Assembly (NCBI RefSeq): GCF_039555335.1
Contig: NC_092628.1
Coordinates: forward strand, 57,151,547 to 57,215,546
DNA: 64,000 nucleotides
Reading direction: 5' to 3'
Origin: Amphiura filiformis
Taxonomy: Eukaryota; Echinodermata; Ophiuroidea; Amphilepidida; Amphiuridae
In this document: in pieces, positions 15,624 to 29,900 of the stretch
Numbering within the stretch: position 1 is the stretch's first letter
Layout of the letters: each line of letters opens with the position of its first letter
Position numbers and translations under genes: made by a program
Notes under the pieces: model-generated
What the model was told of the DNA's origin: nothing
Database searches by the model: none
What the model saw: only the letters and a program-made list of their open reading frames with translations

Positions 15624-16190
15624 TTATTCAGTCGGCATCTTGCAAATAAACGGCATCAGGCGACCACACGGTGCATCGTTCCATTTGTCCTTGTAATCAT
15701 TACTATGATGCTTCCACATGTGTACGCAATCTTCATTTGGTTCGGCGCCACCCCAGTTCGAGTTGTTGGGCTCCCCTGATCCCCATGCATTAAAGTCTGT
15801 ATCTGTTTTGTCGCTCCAACTCAATGATCCTTCTGTTTCACGATCATTCAATCCAATCCAAAGACTAGTTGCTCTTTTGATCCTGTCTTCTAATCCGGGG
15901 ATGAGATCAACACCAGAAATAACCGACGAATGCCACAATTCGTAAGCGAAGTTGTTTTCTTCTTCGTTATGGATTGAAACAAGATGTCCACACTGATGTG
16001 CGGTAGCGAATTGACGGCAGAAAAACTCGGCGTCTTCCCATGTCTTAGCTTCGCCAATAAAACGGTAGCAATGGTTCTGAAATTGTGTCCACAATGGACG
16101 ACAAGTGCCACTGCCATTCTGATCCGAATAGCTGGCAAATGTGATGGTAAAGAAGAAAAGGAGGCAACGAAACCTCAGCAACACCGCCAT
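15624..16190 (-). CDS. Secreted C-type lectin 2 (EPN type)
   Basis: A single exon of about 188 residues. The reading frame stays open further upstream, but the ATG at 16190 is chosen because it aligns with the start of lectin 1 and begins the signal peptide MAVLLRFRCLLFFFTITFA. The domain layout is the same as lectin 1: CRPLWTQF, HCYRF, AEFFC, SLWIGLND, GEPNNSNWGG, EDC, WNDAPC, FICKMP. Here the canonical EPN triplet is kept, predicting mannose-type specificity. Seven cysteines leave one unpaired, which could link a dimer. The two proteins are nearly identical through the first two thirds and diverge mostly in the sugar-binding loop. The stop codon again overlaps AATAAA. A TATA-like CATAAAATA lies about 60 nt upstream of the ATG. 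Confidence 0.92.
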   Translation of the reverse strand: MAVLLRFRCLLFFFTITFASYSDQNGSGTCRPLWTQFQNHCYRFIGEAKTWEDAEFFCRQFATAHQCGHLVSIHNEEENNFAYELWHSSVISGVDLIPGLEDRIKRATSLWIGLNDRETEGSLSWSDKTDTDFNAWGSGEPNNSNWGGAEPNEDCVHMWKHHSNDYKDKWNDAPCGRLMPFICKMPTE

Positions 16191-16820
16191 TTTAAATTTT
16201 AAATTTTTTATGTATCGGGAGAAAGTTGGCTCCCTTTCCCAAAATGTATCATATTTTATGTATGAAGCTATAAGGTGAAGGGGGTCCAAGTTCAAGTACT
16301 TGATCGACAACATTAAATTCAAGTTGCAATAATTCATATATAGCCTAGGCAACTACCTATCAAAATAAAATTATATGTGGAGATGTATGTATGTATATGT
16401 ATTCGACTTACTAAATGAAAATTGAAGAGAGTGGGCCGAAAAATAGGGGAAAATTCTAACAATTGGGAGTCTTTCAGGGAGAATTTAAACATAAAAGTAA
16501 GTCTATCGTTGCAATAAGGGGTGTTGGGAGCGGTGAACACAACCAGGGGGTATATCCGTCGATCATCCTTGATTTTGCTGCAAACAATAGTATACATTCT
16601 ACTGCACTTACGATAGTGTTGCACTCTGCCGACGATTTGTTTTCACTTTCCAAAGAGTGGTATCAACTAGATTAATTTAAAATTGCATTAATTTATGCGT
16701 TTTAATACCACCCTGTTACAATCCAAAATATGCATTTGATATAGGCGTACGTGCTACATCAAAGGTCAAATTAAATTATAGGCCTACGTGACTAGTCGAA
16801 ACAATGGTATTTTATTAATA

Positions 16821-17476
16821 TCCCAGCAAACACAAAAACGTTTTAAAAACGTTTTTAATAAGTTATATTTTGGCTTTTGGTTTAGATAAAAACGTTTTAA
16901 TAACATTAGAATGTCGGGTTATATAAAGGTCATGAAAACGTTTTAAAACGTTTTGTATGAAAACACACTACAACAATATTTTTAAAATGTTTTCAAAAAT
17001 GTTATTGTAAACTATTTTTGCAAACAATTTTTGCCAAATATTTTGTCAACACTTAAATAACATTATGTTAAAATATTTGCACTCTGCAAGCACAGAAATG
17101 TTCTTAAAATGTTTTTTCAAAACGTTTTAATAACATTTAAATGTCGGGTTATATAAAGGTCATGAAAACGTTTTTAAAACGTTATTGCAAATATTTTGGG
17201 CAAACATTTTTCGCAAAATATTTTTCAACCCCAAAATAACATTCTGTTTAGAATGTTTTGTATTAAGTTTTCAAAAATGTTTTTGGAATGTTATTAAAAC
17301 GTTTTTATACCCTTTATATAACTCGACATTTAAACGTTTTCTGTAAAACATTTTTTGTTTGCTGAGCAGTAGATTATCAAAAAATGATTTTTAATATAAC
17401 CCGACATTTAAACGTTTTTGACAAACTTTTATAACCTTTTGCGAATGATGTCGAAAACGTTTTGTGTTTGCTGGGA
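16821..17476. mobile_element. CCCAGCAAACAC-family MITE, copy A (656 bp)
   Basis: The ends TCCCAGCAAACACAAAAACG and CGTTTTGTGTTTGCTGGGA are complementary. TA lies on both sides (16819-16820 and 17477-17478). The interior is built from recurring AAAACGTTTT and AATGTCGGGTTATATAAAGG blocks in both orientations, so the copy has a repetitive secondary structure. Further copies are at 33753 and 34992. Confidence 0.85.
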
Positions 17477-18865
17477 TACCTGCTGCAGTGTCTAATTGTT
17501 GTAGATGTGGTAATACAAACTCGATTTTAGTCTCATGAAATGTAATGCCTATCCGATTCACTGAATGTGCTACGGCACAATTGTAAGCACAACTAAATAA
17601 ATTGACGATCAGGACGTACTGATTCGCAAGTTTACGGCTGCAACCGTATCAAATAATGCTGGCTCTTCACATTACAATAAGTTGCAATACACCGTGTGAC
17701 AAACTTTAATCACTCAATTTACATCTCGCCGTGATTTAATAGTGTATTTACTATGCAAATAACCACTTAACTTGCTCCACAGTGTAATGGAAACTAACCA
17801 TGTGTTATGCTAAATAGCTTTCTTAATTTTACGTGCTAAAGGCCACACTGGCCATACCTCAGTAAACATCAAAAGAGGAGCTAGCTGTTTTCCGTGTGTG
17901 GGAATTTCTAGCCCATATATTTCTGTGTATAATATTTATGTATTTGCCAAATGCCAAATATGGGCATTATGACCAATATTTATGAATATTACAAGGTACC
18001 TATGGGGAAAATATCCGAATGGTGTTCACATTTGTCTAGCATATGCCTTTAATACGGTCGATACTATCGAGTGAGTTTGATATTTTTATGAATGAACTGA
18101 AGTACGAATAGCAGCACGCCGTCATCCACATCCACATTCACTACGAAACAGTGAAATGCTTGGTTGAAAATTTTAATTTTATAATTTTTTTGGAATGTAA
18201 TATGAAGATAACATATTCAAATCAACATTAATTATGATATTTTGGCCTAAATAGATTTGTTTAGTAAGATACGGCTTTCGAAAGGAGTGGATACGTGCAA
18301 CTGACCTATACCAGTGAGTGTGTGATTATTAAATTAAGTAGTCAATTCACACGTGTGAATGGGAGATGCCCTCTAACTTTTTCTAATGAGAATTTGCTGT
18401 AATTTTGGTTATGAAATACCAGGTGAAATTGATTAAAAAAAAGACTTTTTTTTTAATTCGAAGATAATTATTATTTAATAAATGTAGCATTGTTGTCACC
18501 TTTGTAATAAATTAGTGTCCAAAATTTGCAAATAGGGACATTTGTGCCATTCAGCATGATTTTAGGAATATTGTGTACGTAGCTGAAAAATATCATGTAA
18601 CAATAGACTTTAATGTTATAATGTTTCTTGTAAAAATAAATATCACGAGGGGCAATGTTTTAGTCTTCTTTAACATTCGTTTATTAATTTGTTTTTTAAA
18701 TTTCCTGTTGGAACCAGGCTCAAGTAAAATGCTCAAGCCAATCTTATAAGCAAGGAAAAGAAAGACCACTTCCAATAGATCAATTGTATAATACAATTTT
18801 GCTCTTAGCTCTTAGGTTGAGAAATATGAAATTGGGAGTTCTTATCAAATCCCATTATAAAGGCT
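17477..18865. other. Intergenic, nothing recognised
   Basis: AT-rich; no exon, RNA gene or repeat boundary that I can support. Confidence 0.4.
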
Positions 18866-19235
18866 TTAAGGTGGTACTACACCCCCTGACAAATGTTGTG
18901 ACTAATTTTGCATTTTTCTCAAAAGACACTAAAAAACACTGGTAACAAAAGTTATGTATATTATAGGGATAAGGAATCCAATTACTTCGATGACATTTCA
19001 GTGATTCAAGACAAGTGGTTTATGTTAAGAAATGATGTACATTATAGCGGTACCTCTTTTCTTATCATTTAATAACGTACCGATTGTCTTGAGTGAGTCA
19101 CTGAAATTATAGTGTAGTAACTGGATTCCTTGCCCCTATACATGTAATATACATAACTTTTGTTACCAGTGTGTTATTAGTTTTTGAGAAAAAAAAATAG
19201 TCACACATTTATCAAGGGGTGTAGTACCACCTTAA
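18866..19235. mobile_element. TTAA-flanked MITE (piggyBac-like), copy 1
   Basis: TTAA at 18866-18869 and 19232-19235 flanks inverted ends GGTGGTACTACACCCC and GGGGTGTAGTACCACC. Internal stretches CTGGTAACAAAAGTTATGTA and its complement extend the stem. The same family sits at 32977-33254. TTAA target duplications are typical of piggyBac; no transposase is present. Confidence 0.85.
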
Positions 19236-19397
19236 CCTATAGTCTAATCCTACGAGGCGTAGGAATTAGTCACAAAATTCAAATTATGCCACTGTGCATT
19301 TCAACATGGCGTAACTCTCAACTTGAGATGAGACACACTATAAAGACATTGTATGAAAGGAACCAGGAAGTTGTAACAGTTTGATTTGAAAACAATT

Positions 19398-20966
19398 GTC
19401 AAGTTGAAGTTGAACCAACATTGTCAGACATAGCTGCAGGATTTTGAAGCTCATATCTTGATTCCATGTCCGTGATTACGGCGTCTTTCTGTAAAAACAA
19501 TACATTCCAATTGTGAAAAATGTAATGTATGTACACGGCAAATTTTATGATTAAAGTGTACGATTATATTTACAAATAATCAATAAGAAAGATTTTAACA
19601 AACGCTACGTTATATAAAAGTCTTATAATTGCCCTTTTATCGGCATAGACTTATCTTGCCATAATGATGTTATGTAAGGGGCCTTGCATTTTCTTCGGAA
19701 GGGGATAGGGTCTCAAATTTACAAAAAGTCAGCGTCAATAAAATTGCGACCCCCCTATTTCGGCAACAAAAATGTTATGACCCCCACTACCACCACCGAT
19801 ACACATTACCCCGTAAACAAGCTAAAAATTGTATTGAAATCAGTCTTTTTGACTAAAATAAACACACTATCTGTGGTCATCTTGTGACGCCTTACATTTT
19901 GGTCATCAAAAATTTTATGACCCCTTTATTTTTCTTTCCAAAACTTTATGACCCCCAGTATATTTGGTACCCAGCCCCCTTAATAGATCTCTCATCTTTT
20001 ACGTAATTCATTTTGTCCTTGAACTTGTTCAAATTGTATTTAATGCATTAATTGCATTTAGAATCTTTCTTCTGAAATTGCATACATGTTAAAAACTGTT
20101 TAATATGTACAACAATATCCAAAAGTTTGGTTAAAAACATTTAAAAAAAACCCATAAAAACACTAGCAGTAACTAGAACTGCAAATGATATATTCAATAA
20201 CAAGTAGATTATCAAAACGTAATAATTCTGAAATTAATTTCCAAATAATGTTAATTTATATGAAGTTTTATCGGATAGCGACGTTTGCAAAGTCTTTTTG
20301 TGGGACCTGATGGGAGCATATCAGACGCATCAAATTGCATTCTGAATACGAGGAATGACCTTCTGATATCAAATAATTTGGATTTTTTTTTAATTCGCGA
20401 TATAATACAAATTTTATGGCAAATTATTTAGGTCTTTCTGGGAACAAAATGTATATCTTATGATATATGATAGTCGGCTTTTCCTCCCAGGACTGTTAAA
20501 TGTCAAAAATATCAGTTTTTAATAATTTGCCATAAAATTTGTATCATATCGCAATTTTTTTTTTTAATCCAAATTATTAGATATCAGAAGGACATTCATC
20601 GTATTCAGAATGTAATTTGGTGTGTCTGATGTGCGGTCGGATCCCACAAAATACTATGCAAACGTCGCTATCCGATCATTTAATGGAGGGAACGAGTTTC
20701 TGAATGAGGGACATTCCTTTATGTCTTTGTGTTGTTTTCTTAAAAGTGCTGATAAATAAAACAAAATGATATTGGGACCGTAGCGATTATTATTCTATCT
20801 TTTTTAACAAGTTCGTAGTGATTACCTTGCCCAATGATGCTTCTAATGACTTGACTTTAGCAGTCAGGGTTTTGATTCGTTTATCCGACTCTGTTGGGTC
20901 AGATGATTCACCATCCTGAGTCATCAGCATGGTGTTCTTTGGATGCACTTCGTTCCTTGCTTTGAC
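19398..20966 (-). CDS. Receptor exons 17-18: cytoplasmic tail with coiled coil
   Basis: Exon 17 (20966-20826) follows directly after the end of helix 7 (FVPK) and encodes a linker and then [15 protein letters not shown] at about residues 750-764. Hydrophobic residues fall at heptad positions 1, 4, 8, 11 and 15. This corresponds to the coiled coil by which vertebrate GABA-B subunits pair. Exon 18 (19488-19398) encodes about 30 residues ([15 protein letters not shown]...) and a stop. The whole tail is only about 75 residues. A MITE lies just downstream of the gene (18866-19235). Confidence 0.8.
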
Positions 20967-23900
20967 CTTCATTTAAAGTTTAGAAATTCAGAAAAATGTT
21001 TAAAAGACATTTAGAAAAAACGAAATTTAGAAGGAAAGAAATTGTGCAATTTCGAAAGAAAGAAAATAAAGAGACATAAGCAAAGAAATTTTAATTTCTT
21101 TAAATCAATTGTTAGATGTTCTTTTTGCAAGTTTGACGTTTGTTAGTTGCCATCGACTCTTCATCTATTCCGTCGTTTATATTCAATATGGTTGCTTGTT
21201 ATAGCCATCTCCAATAGTTTTCGTTTGCATCTCGTTTATTAAATGTTTATACATAATTTGTTATGTTATGGTAATAAATGAAGTTTTATTTTAGCTCAAA
21301 ATATTATATATTACCTTTGGAACAAATACTAAACACAATGTCACAGTGGCTGCGAAGAATATGAATAAGGATATGATGAGGTAGTTGGAGTTGACATCAT
21401 TATCGAGTATAATTGTGACTGGTACACCAACGAATGATAAGATCACTATATTGTATACGCTGATACCTTTATTGACAAAAATCAAAAACAAAGAAGCAAA
21501 CAAACAAAAGCAATCATAAATCATACAGATTAAAACATAATATCTCACTAATACTCATTTGTTTGTGAATATAGTCACCAATGGTCCAAATACGATAAAA
21601 CAACTTTACTAAACAAGACTCAAATGCGTATGAACTGCAAAATGAGAACACACAACATCAGCAAGACAAATTTACAGCAAAATAATACGAACCAATATAT
21701 TTGGAGTCGTTCAAAGCAGGCACTGTAACCTTTCTAGTTTCCCAGGCCAAGAAGGCACCAAATATCAGCATTAGACCATTCTTACACATCAATGAACCTA
21801 ACCAATATGTCTCCCAGTTTGAAAAACATCTTACATAGACGGGAACCAGTACCAAGTCTGAGTTTCCATGACTTGCCTGTGAAAGAAAATTGTCACAAAG
21901 TTAAATATTTCTTTAACAAAATCAGTGTATTTAAATCAATCGGCAATGGATATTAAATGTCGATGTAGTTTTAATAATCATTATGACGGGAGGACCCACT
22001 GCGAGACGCTCTCCATTTATGAAAATCTGATATTTACCCGTTCTGGACCATGTGTAACAGCAATCCTAACTGGATCAAGTACCTCCCATAATACCAGGAT
22101 TATAATATCAATGACAACAAGAATAGCCACCATCACGAACAACTGAGAGTCTTTAATTATCTAGGGAAAAAGTTTAATCACACAATTAGACAAAAATTAT
22201 ACAATTCAAATGTCACGTGCTATATTATTATGGTTACGTATTACTTCAATGATTCATCTTATAAACAATATACCCGCAGATGATTTGAGCACTTGTTTTC
22301 AAAAGAATGCATTAGTTTTATATTAGTCGGGAAGCTAAGCTGCTAGTATAAGTTCCTTATATGTTTGATTATTGCGTTACCATGGTTACGATTAATATTT
22401 CGTTTCCCATAATGTTGAACCATTTGATGAACTTAGAGATCAAATCAAAACTCGACCAGTGGTTGACCGCCGGTTCCGGACGGTTCCGTCCGTTTGTCAG
22501 AAGTCATTGCTGTATGAATATTCAAGAATGCATGAGTTCCAGAATGATAGCTATAGTGATATCTCATTTCATCATACATGTAGTTATATTCTCACCGTCT
22601 TTTTAATTTTTGTTGTAAATATTTTATGAACCCTCCAAGTTTTGCTGAACATTGATCCGAAGGCCAGTGAAAATCCGATGGCTAACAACCAAGCATTAAC
22701 CTGTAGGATAGTATTGTACAAACACATTAATCTGTAAGAGTTCTCTCAGAAAAAATGTAATTCCAGGTACATATGCAATAATTTAAATTCAAACTGACAA
22801 GTTCATTAAAAACAGTAAATCATACTAAACTTCACTATAATATTAATCCAATATAATTGGAACGGATCGTACATGTATGTGATAAATCCCATAGTTTCAA
22901 AAATTTCACTACAATATTAACCCAATATACTAGTAATAAGAATGGATCGTAGATGAACATGACAAATCCCATAGTTTCCAAAATGTGCATTTTATGTGGT
23001 GAAATCCGCAAGTTAAGGAAGGTAATAATATTTTCGACTTCTAGGTATTTATCTGTCCAACAGGCACAAACCTTCTCTCTTAAAGAATTATAAGTGTTTA
23101 ATAATATGAGTATCTACAAGCTACTCGTACCTGACACATCCATAGATACATTTCTTGTGATACTCTCCCTGTATCTAACCCAGTAATGATGACGAAGGCG
23201 TACGTCAGAATACCGCCAATCAATATCAAGTTGTTTAACTTTGGACTCGACATTTTTATGTACCTGTCACAGTAAAATATTAGTGGTTATAAAGAATTAT
23301 GAATTTGGTGTTATGTTCTTTTAGTGTAATTGACCCCCCAAATTGACCAGTCTGAAATGTACCTTCTTTCTCTGTACTTAATGTTGAATACAAGAAACGT
23401 GATTGCAAGTATAATGCCAATCGCTGCTAATATCGTCATGGAAACGAATAAAACAAATGATATGGTGTGGTACTCTTCTTTGATGATGATGGAATCAACT
23501 GGGATCTTATCACCTATATAAACAAAAATACGAAGTATTTTTAAGGTTAATAATAAAACCGAGTAGCTCCGTGGCTGCATGGATAACATTTTAATATAGG
23601 CCCCTACATTATAAACGTGCGAATATTTTTTGAAAGTGCCTTTCAAAATTATCAAAGCGCTGTACAATGAAAAATGAAAACAAAATGAAACAAGAGTGAC
23701 GCATCCTATACCTTTTTTTTTAGGACAAGTAAAATAAAAAACATGTTTCACGTCCGGGTTTTTGAAAAAAAAGGAGGAAGAGGGGCTTTTTATTTTTATT
23801 TTTATCGCAAAATCGGTGTAAATGCCCATAATTAAAGCTGTTTTAGCGTATACAATAATGACGGGAAAAAGGAGGAGGCCTCTTTTTATTTGTTGTTCTG

Positions 23901-26900
23901 AGAGATAGGCCCCCTCTAACTATCATAAAACCTTATAAAAGTGTTTCTTGTATATTAGCAAGGCTATAGAAAGCATCTCTACTTCCTAGACATAGTTTTT
24001 GGAAAGTTATAACTGAATTTCAAAAAATAAAAATAAAATTGAAGAAACCTCAAAAAAGGAAGCAGGAGGGGACGTGAAACATGTTTATTTTTTTATTTGG
24101 CCTTATTATAACGGAGCGAAAGTATCAAAATGGATATCATTATATCTACGATGTACTTTTTAAAGATTCATTTTGTAACGCGAGATACAATTTGATTTAT
24201 TACTAAATTAATCAGTGTGATTAAGGAACGTCAATTAAAGCTGAAAGACACATTGATTGCTACACCAACCTTCCCACTGTATGGGTGTTTCTTCAAGCCA
24301 GCTTAAAGCTATATCCTTAGGGACTGTTGGATTGTAGATACCAACGCGAACGTCTACACCATCTGCAAGATAAAGAATCAGCATTTTAAGGATGGATTGT
24401 AGTGTTATTCAAAACTTCAAACAAAAGGTTTAATTACCAGTGATTTTGTAAAGCTTTTGTTTGTTCTTGTCACTCAAAACAACAGTGTCGTATTATTTGG
24501 AACATGTATTTTATTAAAGCCATAATGTACGACCTTATAATATGAAATTGGTTAATTTTTTTCAAACCTGATTTTTTTGCAGATTTGGAATGTTTACACA
24601 TGTCCCAACTTGCACCTAAATGGAATCAGCCAAATTTGTTGTCTTTGTAGGTCAACAGAGCAAAGTTCGACATATTATCATAATTTGAAAATTATGATAA
24701 TATGTCCTTCCATAGAACTGCGTGTTAAATGGCCAAAATAACCAGTGGGGTTTCTTTCACTTTACCTTGTTATTTCAACCTAAAATGAACAGCAACCCTT
24801 ACCGTCAGTTATTACTAATATTATTTCAACATTTTGAATAAAGAATAACAGAATCAAAATTTGACGGAAATCGTACATTAAGGCTTTAAGTTGCTGAAAA
24901 ACAATGTACAGATATATATACACGCACCCCAACCCCTTACATACACTCCACATTACCATTTACAAGAACACACCCCACACACACACCCCCACCCATAACC
25001 TTTCTTCATTTTAATACCCCTGTAACAATCACGGTTGAATAGGGACACGCACCTTGAATCCGAGTTACTTCTGATGAAGGCCATCTATCACCAGTAGCAG
25101 AAAATCGAACTGGTCCCTGACGATATTTCAAATTAATTAATTAATATTATTTCAAAACAATGAGAGAGAAAAGTAGATGAGAGAGTGAGAGAGACAGAGA
25201 GGGGAGTGATGGGGAATGTGGGAGAGAGAAAGAGAGATTGAAATACATGAGTCAGATACACAAAAAGGCGAATGTTTGAATATGTAGCCTACATTGTCAG
25301 TACAATAATATGTACCTCGACAGCAACAATTGAATATTTGCTGCTCATAATATGTGATGCGATCAAGCAAAATCAGTCGGAACTCGGAAATATTGATTTT
25401 GAGATATAGCCAAACAAAGGAAATATTTCCTTTTGTTTCCTACTGTTTTGGAAACTCTTTAATTGCCCATATCTTTGGAACTGGTTGTTTAATTTCAATG
25501 GGGTTTTCTGCAAAATTCAGCTTTGTAAATGTTTTTTACTATTCTATAAAAAACTGAAAATTTAATATTTACGAGTTTCGACTGATTTTGCTTAATCGCA
25601 TCACATATTATTAATTTACTGTCAACATATTGAAGTAACACATATTTCCAAAGAGCATATAAGCCTATTATTTAGTTATCTGAGCTAAATTTATAAAGGT
25701 CCCTATTTCTGTTGTTATACTTACTGACACACCCTCGAAATCGGTTGCTTTCATTATTTCAAAAAGTAGCTCAGACATGTTATGGTTTTTGTAGTCGAAA
25801 TTCCCGATGCTTTGTGGTGGATCTACAGAATGATGATTTGAAAAGCGATGAAAAAGTTGATAAACTGATTAAAATCAAATTATAATCAATTTGAACATTA
25901 AATATTCACCACATTTCATACAAAATGTCATTTTTATTCCAGATTGCACGTGTTGTTTCCTCTCTATCATGCACTATTATTACACTTACCTTTTTCTTTG
26001 GAGCACCTTGGATAAAATATTGTAAATCTTAAAATCTGTCAAAATATCTCTAAATTTTATCAAGTGGTTTTTTTTTAATACTGATACGCGTGTTAATTTT
26101 CAGTAAATACATTTTGTTTCAGACACTCGCTATTTATCTTCTGGCCTTATTAGTCTTCCAGCCCTTTCTATTGGTAAGCATTACCTAACTTCTGTAGTCT
26201 TCTTTCTGCTTCCTGTAACAGAAGAGCCATGGTCCACACTCCATCATATGCGTAAGGAGCGTCGGCAGAGCCAGTCAAGAAATTGGGATTTACACCCACG
26301 TACTTCTCATACTCCTCCAGAAACTGATTTGTTGTCTGACAGAATAGAAAATGTGATCAAAATCATTGGAATCTGTCATATTATCATGTGGTCTTCTAAG
26401 GGATGAAATCAAAACTCGACCGCCGGTTACCGGTGGATGATATCAGGGGTATAGATAGCAAACTTATGTGCAGTGAGTTTATCAATGACTATATCAGGGG
26501 TAGATAGCAAACTTATGTGCAGTGAGTTTATCAACGACTATATCAGGGGTAGATAGCAAACTTATGCACAGTGAGTTTATCAATGACTCTATCAGGGGTA
26601 GATAGCCAACTTATGTGCAGTGAGTTTATCAACTATATAATATCAGGGGCATATAGTGTAGTGAGTTCAACAATGACTTTATCAGCGGTAGATAGTAAAC
26701 TTATGTGGAGTGAGTTTATCAATGACTCTATCAGGGGTAGATAGTGAACTTATGTGCATTGAGGTTGTCAATGAATATATCAGGGATGTAGCAAACTGAT
26801 GCACTTATGAGTAGTGCGTTATAAATGATAATATCAGCGGTATATAGCAAACTTTTGTGCATTGAGTTTATCAATAACTCTATCAGCGGTAGATAGCAAA

Positions 26901-29900
26901 CTTATGTGTATTGAATTCATCAATGACCTTTTCAATGGTAGATAGTAAACTTATGTTCAGTGAGTTTATCAATGATGATATCAGGGGTAGATAGCAAACT
27001 TATATGCATTGAGTATATCAACAATAATATCAGGGGTAGATAGCAAACTTATGTGTAGTGAGTTCAATGACTCTATCAAGGGTAGATAGTAAACTTATGT
27101 TATGTTCAGCGAGTTTATGAATGATGATATCAGGGGTAGATAGCAAGCTTGTGTGTAGTGAGTCCGTCAATGACTTTATCAGGGGTAAATAACAAACTTA
27201 TATGTATTGAGTTTATCAATGATAACATTAGGGGTGGATAGCAAACTTATGTGCATGGAGTGAGTATATCAGTAACTCTATCACCTCTCAGCGGTAGATA
27301 GTGAACTTATACTATAAGCAGTAGAGTAGATAGTAAATATAGTTTATATATTCAGTGAGTTTATCAATGACTCTATCAGCGGTAGATAGCAAACTTATGT
27401 TAAGTGAGTTTATCGATGATGATTTCAGGGGTAGATAGCAAACTAATGTGCAGTGCGTTTATCAATAACTATACCAGCAGTAGATAGTAAACTTATGTTC
27501 AGCGAGTTCATCAATGATCAGCGGTATACCGTATATAACTTACATGTATGTGCATTGGTTATCAATTAATATATCAGGGGTGTATAGCAAACTTATGCAC
27601 TTATGAGTAGTAAGTTTAGGCTAAAAAAATATGTTTGGTTGCCCTCAACCGACCGACCCAAAAAAATGGAAATCTTGGGTTGAGTTTTTTTTTCAACACT
27701 TTTTTAGAAGAAACCTTAAATTTGGACAGAATCATAGACTTTTATATTTGTTATTCATTCATTTTATTTATTAAATACATATTTGATATAAAACAAGAAG
27801 TATTTCCATTTAAATCTAGTCCAAAAACACACATTTTTTTACCATAAAATGATCACGCATTTGTCGATACTAGCCTTTTCAAAATCGAGGAAAAATCGAG
27901 ATAGAGTCCATGAAAAAAAGAAAAAAGAAAAGAAAAAAGGATCGACCTACCGACCCTCCAAATTGTCTCGGAAAGGCAACCAAACAATTTTTTTTTTTTT
28001 TTTGCCTTATCAAGACCCCTCTTTTCAGGGGTAGATAGCATGTTTATATGTAGTGAGGTTATCAATGATGATATCAGGGGTAGATAGCAAACGTATGTAC
28101 AGTGAGTTTATCAATGACTATATCAGGGGTAGATAGCAAACGTATGTATAGTGAGTTTATCAATGGCTCTATCAGAGGTAATTAGCAAACTTATGTGCCG
28201 TGAGTTCATCAATGCCTTTATCAGCGGTAAAGTTATGTGGAGTGATATATCAGCGATAGATAGGAAACTTATTTTCAGTGAGCTTATCAATGACTCTATC
28301 AGCGGTAGATAGTAAACTCATGTGCAGGGAGTTTATAAATGACTCTATCAGGGGTAGATAGCAAAAACGTACGTGTAGTGAGTTTATCAATTAGATAATA
28401 TTAGGGTTAGATAGCAAACTTATGTATAGTGAGTTCATCATTGACTCTAATAAAGGTATATAGCAAACTTGTGTTCATTGAGTTTATCAATGATCATGTC
28501 AGGGGTAGATGTCAAACTTAGGAGTAGTGAGTTTATCAATGACTCTATCAGGGGTAGATAGCAAACTTATGTGTATTGAGTGTATCAATGATAATTCACC
28601 CATTGCATGGTTCCGCTTTGTGCAAGGAGTGGCTCGATCTGGCAGCATGCATACATGGGAATTGAACCAGTCCTATAACATTACGCTAAGTTATGTAATT
28701 CTTCTTTTCATGTCATGCCAGTTCGTGGCTCTTCGAGCTTGCATCATGGCGGAACCGTGCAACGGCGAATACGGTAGAGAGCGACCCTATGTGGAGTGAG
28801 TTTATCAATGATTATATCAGAGGTATAGATAGTTAACATTTATGTACTCTCCAGTCTCCATTGAAGCCGGCAACAACTGCTTTTAACGTGCACGGCCAAT
28901 TTCTTGTCCTTTTGATTCAATATGTTCAAAACAAAATATTGCGTAGAAAATCCACAGATTACATACAAGATATGATCGACGAACAGACATATCCATCCGC
29001 TATAGAGATTTGTACCAAGCTACAATATGATGCAGACTTACCCTTCCCGATACTCCTGGATGTGCAGCCAAACTGACCGGCAACGCATCCATAGAAAACG
29101 ACCCGGCAACAACTGTATCCATCTGTGAATTAGTACAGTCATGAGATGGATCATCTTGACGCCACCATTCGTATCCATACCAACCTGGAGGGCGTCGTAT
29201 AAAATTTATCAAAATCTGTTAACCAAGAAAGTGTTTTATCCTCAAACGCAATGATAAATAAATTATGAAAGCAATTATTTTTAAATTTGAGACATTGCAA
29301 TACGCCGTTTATACAATGGGAGTCCTTCTGGATTGCGTTTACAAGCTATTCGGCCCACATAAACACCCCCACATCACACACAGACCCATTCTCTCGAATC
29401 CATTGATTCGGTCATGAAATACCCACAATACCCATATTTAGGAACTTTTATTAAACTAATAATGCATATTTTTGACTGTAATTTACAAAGAGAAAAAAAG
29501 ATCTCTGTAAATTAACGAACGTTTTTTGTTGGCTCATGAGCAAATCCCGAGGAGCTAATCCTCCCGAGGAACAAATAATTTTGGTATGTTCCATTGTATA
29601 CGCTTTGAAGCTAAAATCGCACTTTTGAGGTTTTTTCACATGTTTATTGATTTCCTCTCTTTTTTTAAATTTCAAAATATCGTAAATTAAATGCTTGTTT
29701 ATTTGTTTGTTACTTTCTTTGTGTCGTTTTGGATTTTTCCTTCTGGTGCAAAATTGGACATTGTCTTTTTTCTCCCATTGACCATGTTGACCATGCATGT
29801 TGATCGAATTAGGTAAATTTTAATTTGAGACGGGCAAACATTTACAATCATTATTAGCATATGCCCAAATAGAGTAGACAAGCACTCAAAATCAATAAAC

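Larger units (their letters stand above)
26441..28850 (-). repeat. 50-bp satellite array 1 in receptor intron 6
   Basis: About 35 diverged copies of a unit of ~50 bp. On the plus strand the blocks read GGGGTAGATAGCAAACTTAT and GTGAGTTTATCAATGAC. Array 2 at 41.8-45.1 kb carries the same unit in the opposite orientation. The array is interrupted at 27619-28006 by a Harbinger-like MITE and at about 28586-28790 by a degenerate hairpin element. Lengths of single units vary by a few bases, and partial units occur. Confidence 0.95.

Noticed and set aside
26441-28850. CRISPR-like regular repeats
   Set aside because: Units are contiguous with no unique spacers, diverged, and in a eukaryotic intron. 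A satellite explains them.
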